Positions 1 to 13,383 of a stretch of 64,000 bases of DNA are shown piece by piece (position 1 is the stretch's first letter; every line of letters begins with the position of its first letter). This stretch comes from Panorpa germanica (Eukaryota; Arthropoda; Insecta; Mecoptera; Panorpidae). The notes beneath the pieces were generated by a model. That model had not been told where the DNA came from and did not search any database. It saw only the letters and a program-made list of their open reading frames with translations. The stretch is from NCBI GenBank assembly GCA_963678705.1, contig OY783216.1, positions 7,564,001-7,628,000 of the forward strand. The letters run 5' to 3'. Both the position numbers and the translations under genes were made by a program.

Positions 1-22
1 CGTAATCGAACAACTCTGATTG

Positions 23-152
23 ACATGAGCGAAACATTTTACGAATCACTTTTAAAAAAGTATTCCTGCACTATTCCTGAATTTTATTATTAATTATTGT
101 TACAGTTCAGAAATACTCTTTTAAAAGTGATTCGTAAAATGTTTCACTCATA
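23..152. repeat. Inverted repeat, 41-bp arms
   Basis: The left arm (23-64: ATGAGCGAAACATTTTACGA, then ATCACTTTTAAAAAAGTATT) is matched by the inverse of 112-152 with only a few mismatches. A loop of about 47 bases separates them. It is probably a tiny foldback element. Confidence 0.85.
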
Positions 153-2379
153 TAGACTCAAGACTCAGGAATAGGGTCTCGGATCACTGCGCGCTGTATT
201 CAGGTTTGTAAACAGGTACCTGTAAGTGCAGACTTACATTCAAATATGACACGCACAGACGGGTATACTAGTCAATCGTTCTACGTTTTTACATGTCACT
301 GTTAAATAAGAAGAGATTGAATTTGTTGGATAATTTGTTTATGCAAAATAGACAATTAAATTGTCGTTAGATGTTTTTAACTGACAACGTTAACTAGAGA
401 CATAGACAAGATGTCGGACAGAACGACAGATGGTTCAACTCACAAAGGACGCTAATGTAAAATGTATTATATAAAAATATTTATATTGAAAATATGAGAA
501 AATAGAATAATGATCTCATCAAAAAATGTATTTGTGTAGGAAAACATATGTCAGTCAGTCAAGTTGTATTTATTTTGAAATATCTGTCAAAATTTCTTGT
601 TTAATGAACATGTCTTTGTCGACATCGGTAATTGGTATATAGAAAATTATTTACTTTCAAAAATTAAGTTATTTTTATTTTTGGAAAAATTATGTGTTGT
701 ACTAGTAGTAGTACTTCTATTAATTGTGGATTCTTTTGTTTTATTTCTACAAACGACTGTAAAAGGAAACTTTAACAATCGTATTTAAATGCTAGCCTTA
801 TATTCTTTAAGAACTTCACAGCGCAAAACATCTTTACCAAAGAGATAAAGCCTTTGATATTTCAGTCATTTTATACGCAATAATGATACTGTAAAAACAA
901 ATTGTAAAAATAAAATATAATGATGTGAGACCCCATTTCTATTACCCCACCGAACTTAACAATAAAAAACACATCTAATATCTATTTTAGACACTGTTGG
1001 TGGGCGAGAGAGACTTTTGTATATGGTTAAACCAAAATGTCAACATTGTACTTTAAATTTAGTACGTCGTATTATCTCTTTGTTACAAAATAACGATGGC
1101 TATAACATTTTTAAAAGAGATTTGCAAAATACTTGGATATGTATTTTATTTTTAAAAATATATAAAGCTTATACTGATTTATTTATATATTAATTTTTAA
1201 ACTGAGCAGAAATTTTACTGTTTCTTTATTTATTAATAAATAATATTGTCACAATATTATAAACGGCTCATTAGTAAATTCTAATTATTTCTGACAGTAT
1301 ATTACCTATCTGAAACCATTAAACTACAAAACATTTAAAGACGAATAAAAACTATAATGAATGACATGCATAATTGACAGAAACCAAAGACATGTTCGTG
1401 TTACTTTCTGGTTTTGTTATTTCCTGTTAAATTCGTTTTAAACTATCCACAAAGAACTAGTAATTTCTTATTTCTCACATTATTTTGACACGGTGTTATT
1501 TCTAACAATTACCGTCAGCGATAAGTGTGTTACTACGGCTTGGACCGTGTCCTCTTAGTGGTCTGCAAGTTTTCCCAGGGCTCTTGTGAGCCATAGGAAC
1601 CTAACTGCGCCAGGGTTGATCAAAAACTTACTTATATTTATAATAGTATTAATATTGTATTTATAATATTGTGTATAAGACCATGCGGATTGCCCTTTTA
1701 CCTTTTAGGGAACAGAGGCAAGTTTCACTGGCTCGCCTTAAGTCCCTACCACTACCTAGGTTTTTTAGGGGGCATAGGTGAAACGCACTGTATACTCATA
1801 AGAGAGAAATAGGAGTTTGAAAATTCAACTATTCCTTAAAAGACCCAGTGTACACACGCAGCGTTAAGATAATAAAAGTACGTCTATAAAAATAAATAAT
1901 ATATATTTTTTACTCCTTAGAATGAAAATAAACCAACCCTGGTCCTTACTTATGTACCATATACTATAATTTCTATTATTATCAAGAACATGTAGCGTTA
2001 AAGGTCAAGGGTAACAAAAACAAAATGGCGAATCTCTGTCTCAATCGTTCCAAGTCACAGTTAACTATATCCACCATCCCTACCACCATCTCCATGGCAT
2101 GGCATCACTTCCCGATGTAAACCACGTCGTAGTGTCTGGTTTCACACTCTAATTTGTTCACGAGTCTTCCTTGTCACTGAGTGAAATTCCATTAATTATC
2201 ACTGAGACGTTTCGCATTTCTGTCATGACTCAATGCTTCAATGATTCTACGTTGCGTTAACTGGTTAATTGATTTTATCGATAAATAAGTCTTAGATTAT
2301 ATACTACTTGTTATTTTATTCTGTAAATATCACAAAGACCAACAGATGGCGGTGGAATTCAAGTTTCTAAGATTTCTAA
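153..2379. other. AT-rich DNA, no gene recognised
   Basis: Apart from the repeat B fragment, two less AT-rich patches stand out: 1515-1615 (GGCTTGGACCGTGTCC, GGAACCTAACTGCGCCAGGG) and 1680-1800 (TTAGGGGGCATAGGTGAAAC). They could be old element fragments, but no family could be named. The small open frame at 597-788 looks like chance. Confidence 0.5.
1245..1308 (+). repeat. Dispersed repeat B, end fragment
   Basis: AGTAAATTCTAATTATTTCTGACAG-type sequence here matches the right end of repeat B at 8060-8098. The rest of the element is absent or too diverged. Confidence 0.5.
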
Positions 2380-2972
2380 TGGGCTACTAGAATAGGTTAC
2401 TAGAACCTCAAATGTTCAATTATTTTTTAATAACTCCTTATATGTTAGGAGATATTAACAATTAAAAAAGTCATTTTGTCTCTTTAATTTTTAAAGGGAT
2501 TCAACGTTGTACAACATTCCAAATGCATGTGACAACAGAGCGTAAAAGAGATATATTTTTGACAGAACTCTGACAAGTTTACAGGTTACCAACCTTACAG
2601 CTTATAATAAATCTCTGCTATATGTATTTATATATCAAAATATCAAATATTATGTCTACCGTAACAGGGTTAAATAAAATAAAAACTTATTATTCTTTGA
2701 CTTGACTTGATTATTTCGACTACCAACAGCTAGAAAACATTACCACAGCACTGACCTACTCAACAAACAACTAACGTATAAAATGCATTTCACGTCCTAC
2801 AAATATGGCCGACCATTTCTAGTGCTAAAACTACAATTCAAATTTTTAATTGCTATATCTCCGTCAACATTTAGATATTTAAAGAAATAGACACGCCAAT
2901 ACACATTTATTAACATCAATTTCAATCAACAATTGAAAAATCGACTACTAAAAAATGAGGACACAAACCCAT
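2380..2972 (-). mobile_element. ATGGGCTTGTG MITE, copy 1
   Basis: This is a reverse-orientation copy, reading ...GGTTACTAGAACCTCAAATG at its left and ATGAGGACACAAACCCAT at its right. The left terminal repeat is partly lost. The interior shares the family's landmarks: TTCAACGTTGTACA, AGATTTATxA/TATATGTATTTATA, AGGGTTAAATAAAATAAAAAC and TATGGCCGACCATTTCT. It has no coding capacity. Confidence 0.85.
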
Positions 2973-4688
2973 TTAAATTTTGGTTTGAGTACATGCTTGT
3001 TTTATTTTGTAACTTTTTCAAATTGGAACAAGTTTGAAATTCCCGCAATTTCTAAATATCTTAACTTAATCCGTTACTACAAACATAGATATTACAATAT
3101 AACATAACATGACTTTGTTGTGTTTTATTCTTTGTTAAGTAAGTAAAACTAGTAAAAGACAATCTGGTTTTATTCTTTCGGGACGCGTAATAGTTTTGTG
3201 AAATCCCCTTTCAGATCCAGACAACTGCGTATTTACTATGTGATATATTATCCTCCTCCTTCTCCCTTCTTTTTACGTCGTTCCTATTGCGTCATTATCC
3301 GTGCGTTGTCGTCGAGGCCTGTTGGATTGTAGAATCGTACGCTGAAACTTAACTACGATTCGAAAAAGCCTTTTTGTTATATTTATGTATAATTCAATTT
3401 AATTAAACATAGTATGTATAAGCCTGAACACAATGGTATACGTCGAGAGAAGGAGATAAATTCACACTGGATAGAATGGAATCTAAAACAAACTCATTCT
3501 GATTACTATAAAAATATATTTGTGATAAATTGAAATCTGAAATTTAATTCATCCTCTGGAGGTGAAACATTACCTCATGGTTATATAGTTAGATATAGAT
3601 GGCAACAGTGTACTAAAATGACAAAAAAATTTGTCATTTCAAACATTTTGAATTGTAACGATCATTAACGATAGAGCTTTTTGGGGTCCTATAATGCTAA
3701 AAAAAACTATTAAATTTTTCTAACGTGATTTATAGATATAGACCAGTTTCCTTAGAAGTGTTTTTTAATATTTTTTGAACAATATAAACTTGCTCTTTGC
3801 GGATTAATAGACTCATAAAACTTCCTGACGACCGTCAACGATTGTAAAGTATCTTTTTAGAAGAAATATAATGAGGTTTCGCTTATGTAAAATGTTTAGC
3901 AAGGTGTATAGATTTACCCTTGTAATTTAAATCTCTTTATTAATCTCCTCCAAATGTTAAAATACTCGTACCATCGCATCGTCCAATATTAATTGTTTAA
4001 TTCATTTGTAGTATTCTTATTTTCATTTTATTATTGTGTCTGGCCAAACATGATTTTTTCAGTAGCAGTTTAATGTAATTGGGTCCACATACCTTTACCC
4101 GGTTGCCAAGTGGCTAGGTCAGTTCCTTAGATGTCCGTAGCAGGACAGTCTACGAACTTCGTAGCACATCTCACGTAGGTCGGGGATAAGGTGCTCCATA
4201 TCGATCGTTTCCCCCACTACTGCATTACAAAATGGTAGTCACGTGATACATAATAACATTCTAAAGTGGTGGGGATGAAGGTTAACAAGTGCGCGTTAGA
4301 AAATACATATACATACATACAAACATATATAAGGATTAAATTGTATATTTTTGAATATAAAGGATAATTGGTTTTTCATATGCATACATTCATTATTCTT
4401 GTTTAGTCGTTATATAAAGAAATTTTTTATAAAAGAGAACAATATCTATTACAATACGTAAATATTTCTGATAAAATTTTATATAATGAAACCTACGAAT
4501 TATATTCTCTATATTATTTATTTTATTATTTGATTTTAAACTTATTATTTTACACTAAGAACGTGGCCATGCTATAATTTGATTCAAAAGTTGTATTGCG
4601 TCTGCGTAGTTCGACCAGCAGAGTCGTTATACATACAAAACCATATGTACGTCTATACAAATACTAATTTAATGCAATTATTTCTTAT
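2973..4688. other. AT-rich DNA, no gene recognised
   Basis: Nothing could be assigned. A GC-richer block at 4085-4215 (CCCGGTTGCCAAGTGGCTAG, CACGTAGGTCGGGGATAAGG) may be part of an unrecognised repeat. Confidence 0.4.
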
Positions 4689-4765
4689 TTAAATATTGGC
4701 GCTGAAACTAGTATTAATTCATACTATCAGCTACTGCTGCCAGCTATTGATTGTTAGTTTAACCA
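4689..4765 (+). repeat. 80-bp dispersed repeat, copy 1
   Basis: The order ATTTAAATATTGGCGC, TTCATACTATCA, TGCTGCCAGCTATTGATTG, TAGTTTAAC is shared with 10785-10865. It ends about 45 bases before MITE copy 2. Confidence 0.6.
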
Positions 4766-5474
4766 GATTATATATGCAGTATACAATTCTTGTACGATTT
4801 GTTTCTAATAGCTTGTGTACTCATTTTTTAGTGGTCGATTTTTTAATTGTTAAGTGAAATTGATGTTAATAAATGTGTATTGGCGTGTCTATTTTATTAA
4901 ATATATAATGTTAAAGAAGAGATATAGCAATTAAAAATTTGGATTATAGTTTTAGCGCTACAGATGTCGGTCATATTTATGACGTATTAAAAATACGTCA
5001 GTTTTTTTTTTGTTATATGTATAAGAGTTCTGTGTTGAATATGCTATCTCTTTTACGTTCTGTTGTATAAAAGAAATAGCAACTTAACAGACGTGCGTTC
5101 TACATGTCTTGGAATGTTCTATAACGTTGAATCCCTTTAATAATTAAAGGTACAATATGACCTTTTTAATTGTTAATATCTCCTGATATACAGTGAGTGT
5201 AAAAAGTATTCGTACACCTCGGTATGCAGAAAGAAAAACGAATTTTCTAGGCTTCCTGGTATATATTTTCTAAAAAACAAAATAGTATCAAACACTTCAA
5301 GGTTACAGCATTGTATTTATTAAAAAAAAAAAAGATTAAAAGAAAGACTGAGTGCGTGGTAAAAATAAATACGCACAATATATTCGAAATCACAAACAAA
5401 AAGTATTCGTACATTTCATAAATTAGTGACAAAATATAAAGAATTAGTGATGAAATAACAAAAAAATATAGTAA

Positions 5475-5993
<519 letters not shown>

Positions 5994-5999
5994 TTATAA

Positions 6000-6581
<582 letters not shown>

Positions 6582-7821
6582 TTACTATTTTTTTTTGTTA
6601 TTTCATCACTAATTCTTTATATTTTATCACTAATTTATGAAATGTACGAATACTTTTTGTTTGTGATTTCGAATATATTGTGCGTATTTATTTTTACCAC
6701 GCACTCAGTCTTTCTTTTAATTTTTTTTTTTTTAATAAATACAATGCTGTAACCTTGAAGTGTTTGATACTATTTTGTTTTTTAGAAAATATATACCAGG
6801 AAGCCTAGCAAATTCGTTTTTCTTTCTGCATACCGAGGTGTACGAATACTTTTTACACTCACTGTATAAGGAGTTATTAAAAAATAATTAGACATTTGAG
6901 GTTCTAGTAACCAACTTTATCAATATATAGTACAGTTTTATAGAAATTAAGACATAGGACACAAGCCCATTTTTGAACCTTTTACATTCTTGTAAGTTTT
7001 GTTTTGATTCTTGTTAAAATTGTTATTGCTATTAAAATCATAATTAATCTTTTGTGGATTAAATAAAGTCGTTTTGTGAGGTACTATAATCTTTAAAGGA
7101 CCTTCCTAAAGATAAGAAGATATATAAATATTTAAATACGAGTCTTCGACGCTTTAAAAAAAGTGATCGAAAATAAGTGACATTAATTAAATTAAAAACT
7201 TAGGAGGCCATCTAGAAATAGTATTTAATTATTTTTAAAAGCTCATTTAACTATTAACCGTAGCAGTTCTATCGAGTCTAGTTAGCCATCTACTATATTA
7301 GTTGTGGGTTTGATACTCTAATAAAATAAATGTAATTATAATTACGTAATTGCCCGCTAGATGGTACTAGTAGCAATTCTAATAAAACTCACTTTTCACT
7401 TTAATATGTTTGTTTGTTGGTCGTTGAGCTGTCATGGGTTTATTAGGGTTAGGACTTTGTAAATGTCCTTATTTCAATTTAATGAAGGATGTGAGAACCC
7501 TTCAGAGTAGACACAACTTAGACACTTAGTTGTTGTGTGTTTAATACGATCTAATTAAAATTCTAAAGGTCACTTATGGAATAACCACCTTGCGAAACGT
7601 TTAATAATATTAACATATTAAGGATTGTAATGAGTGCTATAAGTATTACAAATTATGCATTTAAAAAGTCTAGAAAGTTATCGAATTTCATGACATAGGG
7701 TCAGGTAAACAACATTTTATATATCAGTAACCTTTCACCTTTTAAAATGCGTTGTAATTGTAATTGAAGTCTCATTTCTTCCTCAAGTTGATGATAATTG
7801 TGTAAAAGTATTGACTTCAGT

Positions 7822-8098
7822 CATTTATAATGAATCAATTGTTAGCGATATTTCTGTAAAACTCTGGTTGTGCTTCAGTCTTATCTTAACATAAAGAACT
7901 CTGGAATGTACATTAGTCTGCTCTGTCTGGTGTAGACCACATTGACAGTGACGTAACCTGAACCTTGTAAACGGTGACACCCTTATTGAACTGCAGACGA
8001 CATTCTTTATATAATCGTTGATTGAGTTACATCTTGCTTTGTATTATGTTCGGCTTGTGATTTGTAATTAGTAAATCCTAATTATTCCTGACACAATA
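7822..8098 (+). repeat. Dispersed repeat B, copy 1
   Basis: It shares GTTAGCGATATT, GGCTTCAGTCTTA-type, TAACATAAA, CTCTGGAATG and ATTTGTAATTAGTAAATCC blocks, in the same order and inverted, with 23450-23778. The right edge is TAATTATTCCTGACAC. No terminal repeat or coding potential was seen; it may be an old non-autonomous element. Confidence 0.75.
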
Positions 8099-9081
8099 CT
8101 CGTTTAATGTTTTCTTGGGCCGAATGCAACACCCGCGATGGACGTCGCTGAATCAATAATTTCACAGTAAAGATTTTTGACCTAATAAATACACTTGCTT
8201 TTAAACCTATAGATTAGATTAATTCATTTCCGTAATAGTATATACATAATATAATTTCATAATTATTTATAACAAATCGGTTCATTTTATCTCTATTACC
8301 GGAAATTACATACTTTAAATTATATTGTTCCGGTGACGTCAGCTATACAAAATTTTTAATTTATAATAATATGGTATTCGTATAAAATATATCAAGTACA
8401 GTTATATGTATATCATGGATAGATCTACAAACCACAACAAAAACGTAGAACCATGTGAAACTATGTATTGTTTGTTTGTTGGTACTGACGTACGTATGAC
8501 TTTATTATTTAGTGTAATGAAATCTCTCAGCTGAGCAACTGTAGTTGAACGTATAAAATTAATTAAATTGATATTAGTGCAGGAAGATCATAAAATATAG
8601 TTATCTTTGTTTTGTTATTGATGTTGTTAAAGCAAAGGCAATTTAAATAGCCGTAGCTTCTTCTTCTTAACCAAAGAAATACAGTTTGGTATGTTTTTAT
8701 TTTTGTATTTTATTTATTTAGAATATGAACTTGGAATAATAAAAATATAACGTTGAATTTAGAATTGATACGACTTAACTAGAATAATACTTAGTTTATA
8801 ACCTCTCTCTCACACTGTGACGACGGCGACTCTCTGAGTAGGGTGTATTTCAGTTTTTTCGCATTGTAGTTTGTATTATTTTCTCACCGTTTCACCAAAC
8901 GAATTAACAGATTTGATATGTTCCAAGATTGTTCGGATCTGTGGAACATGAAGTAGATTCTTTTGCGATCGCTTTAATGTCAAAAGGTATGAACTATTTT
9001 ATGAATACGGACGTATGAAATACATATAGTGGTGTTTTAATAAACATTAAAATGGAAACTTATAAAAAGGGTATGAAGTAA

Positions 9082-9446
9082 ATTCAAAACCAGTGCTGGA
9101 AGCAAATGAGTATCAACAAATTGAGATTGATTAAAGAAAATACAAAGAAGTGGAAAACTTCTTATCAAAGCAATAGACAATTCGAAAAAGCCATCTTCAG
9201 ACTAAGAACAGGATATACGAGATTGATGCATCAACATTTAATTAGTAAAACAACAGCTCTGCAGTGCAGCAACTGTCAGACGCAAATAACAGTCCATCAT
9301 CTACTAGCAACCTGCCCGCAATATCAAACTCAACAACAAAACACAGCATCAGTGGTGAACTAAAGGACATACTTTCAGACAATTCGGAAGAAATCCAAAA
9401 AGTGCTCGAATTCCTTACAGATATAAACATAATAAACCAAATTTAA
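9082..9446 (+). pseudogene. I-clade LINE ORF2 C-terminal remnant
   Basis: The frame from 9106 reads WKTSYQSNRQFEKAIFRLRT, then GYTRLMHQHLIS, then a Cys-His cluster CSNCQTQITVHHLLATCPQY. This is the conserved tail (NRxxExxLxRLRxGHTRLTHxHL...C..C....T.EH.L..CP.Y) that follows reverse transcriptase and RNase H in I-type LINEs. The protein's last part, SGELKDILSDNSEEIQKVLE and FLTDINIINQI, continues in another frame, so a frameshift lies near 9345. Everything upstream of the tail is absent, as expected for 5'-truncated retrotransposition. Confidence 0.8.
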
Positions 9447-9672
9447 TTAAAATAAGTTAACTTCAGGCGAATATGACCTTGTCGTTGAAATTGACTCAAA
9501 TTCTAAAATAATAAAAAGAAAGTGGAAACTTCGCCTCATGATAAAGTGGGCAAGCGCGACTACACCCTACTGAAAGAATCACAAGTCGCAAGAAACTGTT
9601 GTAGTGTGAGAGGTCCTGGAGGTATTGAATTAAGTGAATTACAAGAAGATATCTTCTTAATGTTAGAGGTAT
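9447..9672 (+). mobile_element. Probable 3' UTR of the I-clade LINE remnant
   Basis: Directly after the ORF2 tail comes GTGGAAACTTCGCCTCATGA, then AAAGTGGGCAAGCGCGACTA and CACCCTACTGAAAGAATCAC. The composition is much less AT-rich than the flanks and fits a LINE 3' untranslated region. The exact 3' end is uncertain, since no poly(A) or clear tandem tail is visible. Confidence 0.5.
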
Positions 9673-10784
9673 CAACAAAGCATGGATCTTAAAATATAAA
9701 GCTGATTTAAAATCAATGAAAAAATTTAGTGTACTTCACCTTAACACGTTGCTTTAATAATTAAATAATTTCTTTTCTAACTGAATATATTTATTTAAAA
9801 TTTATTATAATAAAGAAATGAAGACCCAAAAACCCCATTATTTGTAAAAAAAAAAGCAATTTGATTACAATTTATATCTATAAATAATAAATTACAAAAA
9901 CCGCAAATGACAAACGTTATTATTAACATAACGACAAAGCCGCAAGAATTTTATTTTCGTGCCAAGCGTTCAGCGTTGTCTGAATTATTAATGAACAAAA
10001 ATACAGTTATAGAAAATTGTCTTAGAATTTACAGTTATTCAGTGTTTTTATCAAATTTAAATAACATGTATTATTTTTGACAAAATTTATAAATTTACAT
10101 TTAATTTAACTTATGATGATCATTCAAATATAAAACGGATTTTGTTATAATGCAGGGGTAACCTTGATTGAATACTTTTTTGAATCTCGAATATTGCTTT
10201 TTATCATTTAAGGAGAAAAGAGGGGTTTATCTCGGATGAAAGAAAAACTTGTATTAATCGTAAATCTTCGTTTTGTTTAAGAAAATATAACTCTAATCCT
10301 AAATCCTATTAAATTTAATAAAATCTTCACTTTGAGATTTTTCAATCTGCAATTTATTGATTATATAAAATTTCCAAAGTCTGCACCGGAAGTTTGTGAT
10401 GGGGGGAAGAAAGAGGAGATGGTAAAAGGAATAATCCATTTATTTCTTATCCGTCTGTTCGATGTACTCTGTTGATTCGCCGGTGGCGAGAGATGCAGGA
10501 TGTTCTAACACAAGCCTCCTCTCAAGCCTTTGGCTGTTCTGCTCTGTGGTGACGACCGATGGATATCCAAAGATTTATTTACTCAACCTAATGTATTTTT
10601 AACATATATGAAGCATTATCAGAGTGACGTTGATGTACAGTGATGGTGACGGCCATTTAGACGCGTCCGGTAGTATATAGTCTATATACTTCCATTAGAA
10701 AAGAACCACTATTATTTTTACTATTTTAAATAACGTAATAAAAGAGTGACTTATAGTATTTCTCTCTATGCGTAAGAATTTAGT

Positions 10785-10865
10785 ATTTAAATAATGGCGC
10801 CGTAGCGAGTATTTGATTTCATACTATTAACTAGTGCTGCCATCTATTAATTGCTAGTTTAACGA
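10785..10865 (+). repeat. 80-bp dispersed repeat, copy 2
   Basis: ATTTAAATAATGGCGCCG, TTCATACTATTAAC, GTGCTGCCATCTATTAATTG and CTAGTTTAACGAG align with the 4.7-kb copy, with a short insertion-deletion difference after GGCGC. Confidence 0.6.
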
Positions 10866-11302
10866 GAACGTGAAAACTTGATACACCAATTTGTGAATAT
10901 ATTTTTATTCTATTTTAAATGAGTTTCATTTAATCATTCTGTTATTTGAGAAATATAAAATCTTCATCTCTTTCTTTCTTTTATATTTTAAAGCAAGAAT
11001 TACAGCGGAAATAAATGTTATTATGCGTTACAGAACTTACTTAGGTCTTAGGTTAAACCACAGTTATTGATTTGAAATTTCTCAGTAAATAATGTGAGGA
11101 AACAAAACAATTTTTTTAGATTTGGCTTAGCAAAGTCTATTTTAGTAGAGCATTTAAAAATCATATGGATAGCATTGTATGTTAGATTTAGTTATCTAAT
11201 TCCGTCCCCTGCTCAGGTTGATTTATAACTTTTTAAATCCCGCGTCGAATTGCGTGTTGTTATTGTAAGGCACGCCACACACGACTGGAAAATGCTGCTC
11301 TA

Positions 11303-11373
11303 ACATTGGAACTGTATACAGACGTATAATTTACGCGTAAGTTCATAGATACTCGCGTATACAGTTCCAATGT
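11303..11373. repeat. Perfect 17-bp inverted repeat, 71 bp overall
   Basis: ACATTGGAACTGTATAC at 11303-11319 and its exact inverse at 11357-11373 are separated by 37 bases. It is the size of a very short TIR element, and no target duplication is clear. Confidence 0.85.
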
Positions 11374-13180
11374 GTGATCACCGTAACGCTAGAAGTCAAC
11401 CAGCAATGCCTAATATCACTTTGTTTGACACTTTCACATGCACAGACAAATAGTGTAGCTGTATGTAAATTTACCGTATAATTGCATGCAACCATCGAGC
11501 ATACTAATAAATGTAACAACGTACAAGTTGATACAAAGGGGTACTGGGGGACGGGTGTCTAATCGGGTGATGCAGTAGGGTCATCTATTGCTCACGCCTA
11601 CACCTCGTCTTTCTGAATAATTTGATTTGAAATTAATTGTTGTTGTAAGTGTATAAGTACGCAGTAGTCAAAAGTAATTACTCATTGTTTAAAGCCTTTT
11701 CACACAATGGATTATATGTTTCATGAAGAATATTATGCTCAAAATATGACCAACTAAAGGCTATTTATTTATTAATTGCAAATATGGAATCAGCGTTAAA
11801 TTTTACTATAGGACCCGTTTAAATTTTTCAAATTGAAGACTCATCAATTTTTTATAAAATTGCAAAGGTTACACACTTGTAAAAAAAATTACCGAAAATA
11901 TATATTGTTTTGAATTTTTGTTTAAATTTATTAAAATTCATATAATTTTACAAAACAATTCTATTAAACTTTATTATTTATTATGAAAATTAATATACAT
12001 TATCTTTTATTCTTTTTCAATACACTGAAAATGAAAAATTCTTCAGAAATGTTATGAACATTTTTCTTAAGGGTATGTGTAAATTTTCCATATGTTAATA
12101 ATAAAAGCGATACCTCTTAATGAAGTCTGTTACCATCTGTATTAAGAAAGAGAACATTCTTTTTAACATTTGGACTATCAAATAAAAAATTAATCGTTTC
12201 CAAAGATACGCTATAAAAAGTAAATGTAATTACGAACGTGAAAATAATGAGAAAAGAAATTATTTGCAATAACTTTTTACGTAAATAAATATAGAATCAT
12301 TTTGTCATAAAAATAAATGACTTCATTACCGTCACCGTCACCGTCATAACAGTTTTCGTATCGTGCGTCTATTAAATAAGAAATAAAAACTAAGATCGAA
12401 ATAATCTTCGTGCGTCGTTCTATCATTTGTCGTTGTTGCCATTCTATTTTTAATTGTGATCTGCATTTTGTTTTGATTTATTTTGAACTAATTCCAAACA
12501 TAATTTTACAGCTGCTTTGATTTTCTGATGCTGTGTTCAATCTTTGCCAATTCTTGCATGTTTCGAACAGATTTTATTAATTACATCATTTTAACTATTG
12601 CATAACACCGTATTTACGCCATGTTTATATGTATATATATATATATATTACTTCTGTTAAAGCTTCATTTATAACATCCTTTCTTGAGGTCTTTTTAAAC
12701 GATTATATTAGAGTCAATCGAACTATCCGTTTATTGGATGTATATACACTACCCCTGGTTGGCAAGAGGTTGTGGTTAAAAATCATGTATTAGACATATA
12801 TCTCTCTTTAAAATAAATTATATTTTATCTTCAAAACAAGGAAACAAAATTATTTTAAAAAAAAAATCATTAAATCTTAATTCAAAGTACAAGCGACCAT
12901 ATTTTGAAAGACAAGCCAGCGAACCGTATTTCTCTATTAAGAATTATCTATAAAAATTGTATTTTATTTCAAAAACAGATCGGACGTGGTAACCACGCAG
13001 CTTGTAAAGATTTTAATATTTTATCAACATTTTAAAGGAAACTAGAGGTCATCCCCGTCGCAAGCGACGATTGTCTTTTTGTGTGTGAATTGAATTTCAT
13101 TTCAAATTTTAATTTCATTTTTATATTGAAATATTAAACTCGTTCCATATTTATTTTACATGTAAAAGCAAATAATTATG

Positions 13181-13232
13181 TCACGATAAAGAAGAATCTC
13201 GTCACGATAAAAAAAATCTCTTCACGGTAAAC
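13181..13232. repeat. TCACGATAAA short tandem repeat (about 21 bp, 2.5 units)
   Basis: TCACGATAAAGAAGAATCTCG is followed by TCACGATAAAAAAAATCTCT and then TCACGGTAA, starting at 13181, 13202 and 13222. It sits just left of a small TIR element. Confidence 0.85.
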
Positions 13233-13252
13233 GTCACGTCAAGTTCCAATAA

Positions 13253-13383
13253 CGAGAGTTTGGCGATGTTTCATGCTTAAAATAAGCTTTTTTTATAATG
13301 TACAAGTACATAGGAACGAATAAAATAAAATTCACTATCGTATCGTGGATTTAAATGGCTCTTTTAAGCATGAGTCACCGTCG
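13253..13383. mobile_element. Small TIR element, copy 1
   Basis: GGCGATGTTTCATGCTTAAA at 13262 pairs with the inverse of TTTAAGCATGAGTCACCGTC at 13363-13382. The interior GAATAAAATAAAATTCACTA and TCGTAT block recurs at 33.85 kb. The total is about 130 bp; it is non-coding. Confidence 0.6.

Larger units (their letters stand above)
9673..13180. other. AT-rich DNA, mostly featureless
   Basis: Only the 80-bp repeat, the 71-bp inverted repeat and GC-richer unassigned patches (10460-10570, 11535-11610) were seen. No exon is recognised, although upstream exons of the CaaX gene could hide here. Confidence 0.4.

Noticed and set aside
5247-5432. 61-codon frame in the left Tc1 arm
   Set aside because: It lies in the element's 3' flank outside the transposase and is hydrophobic AT-rich noise.
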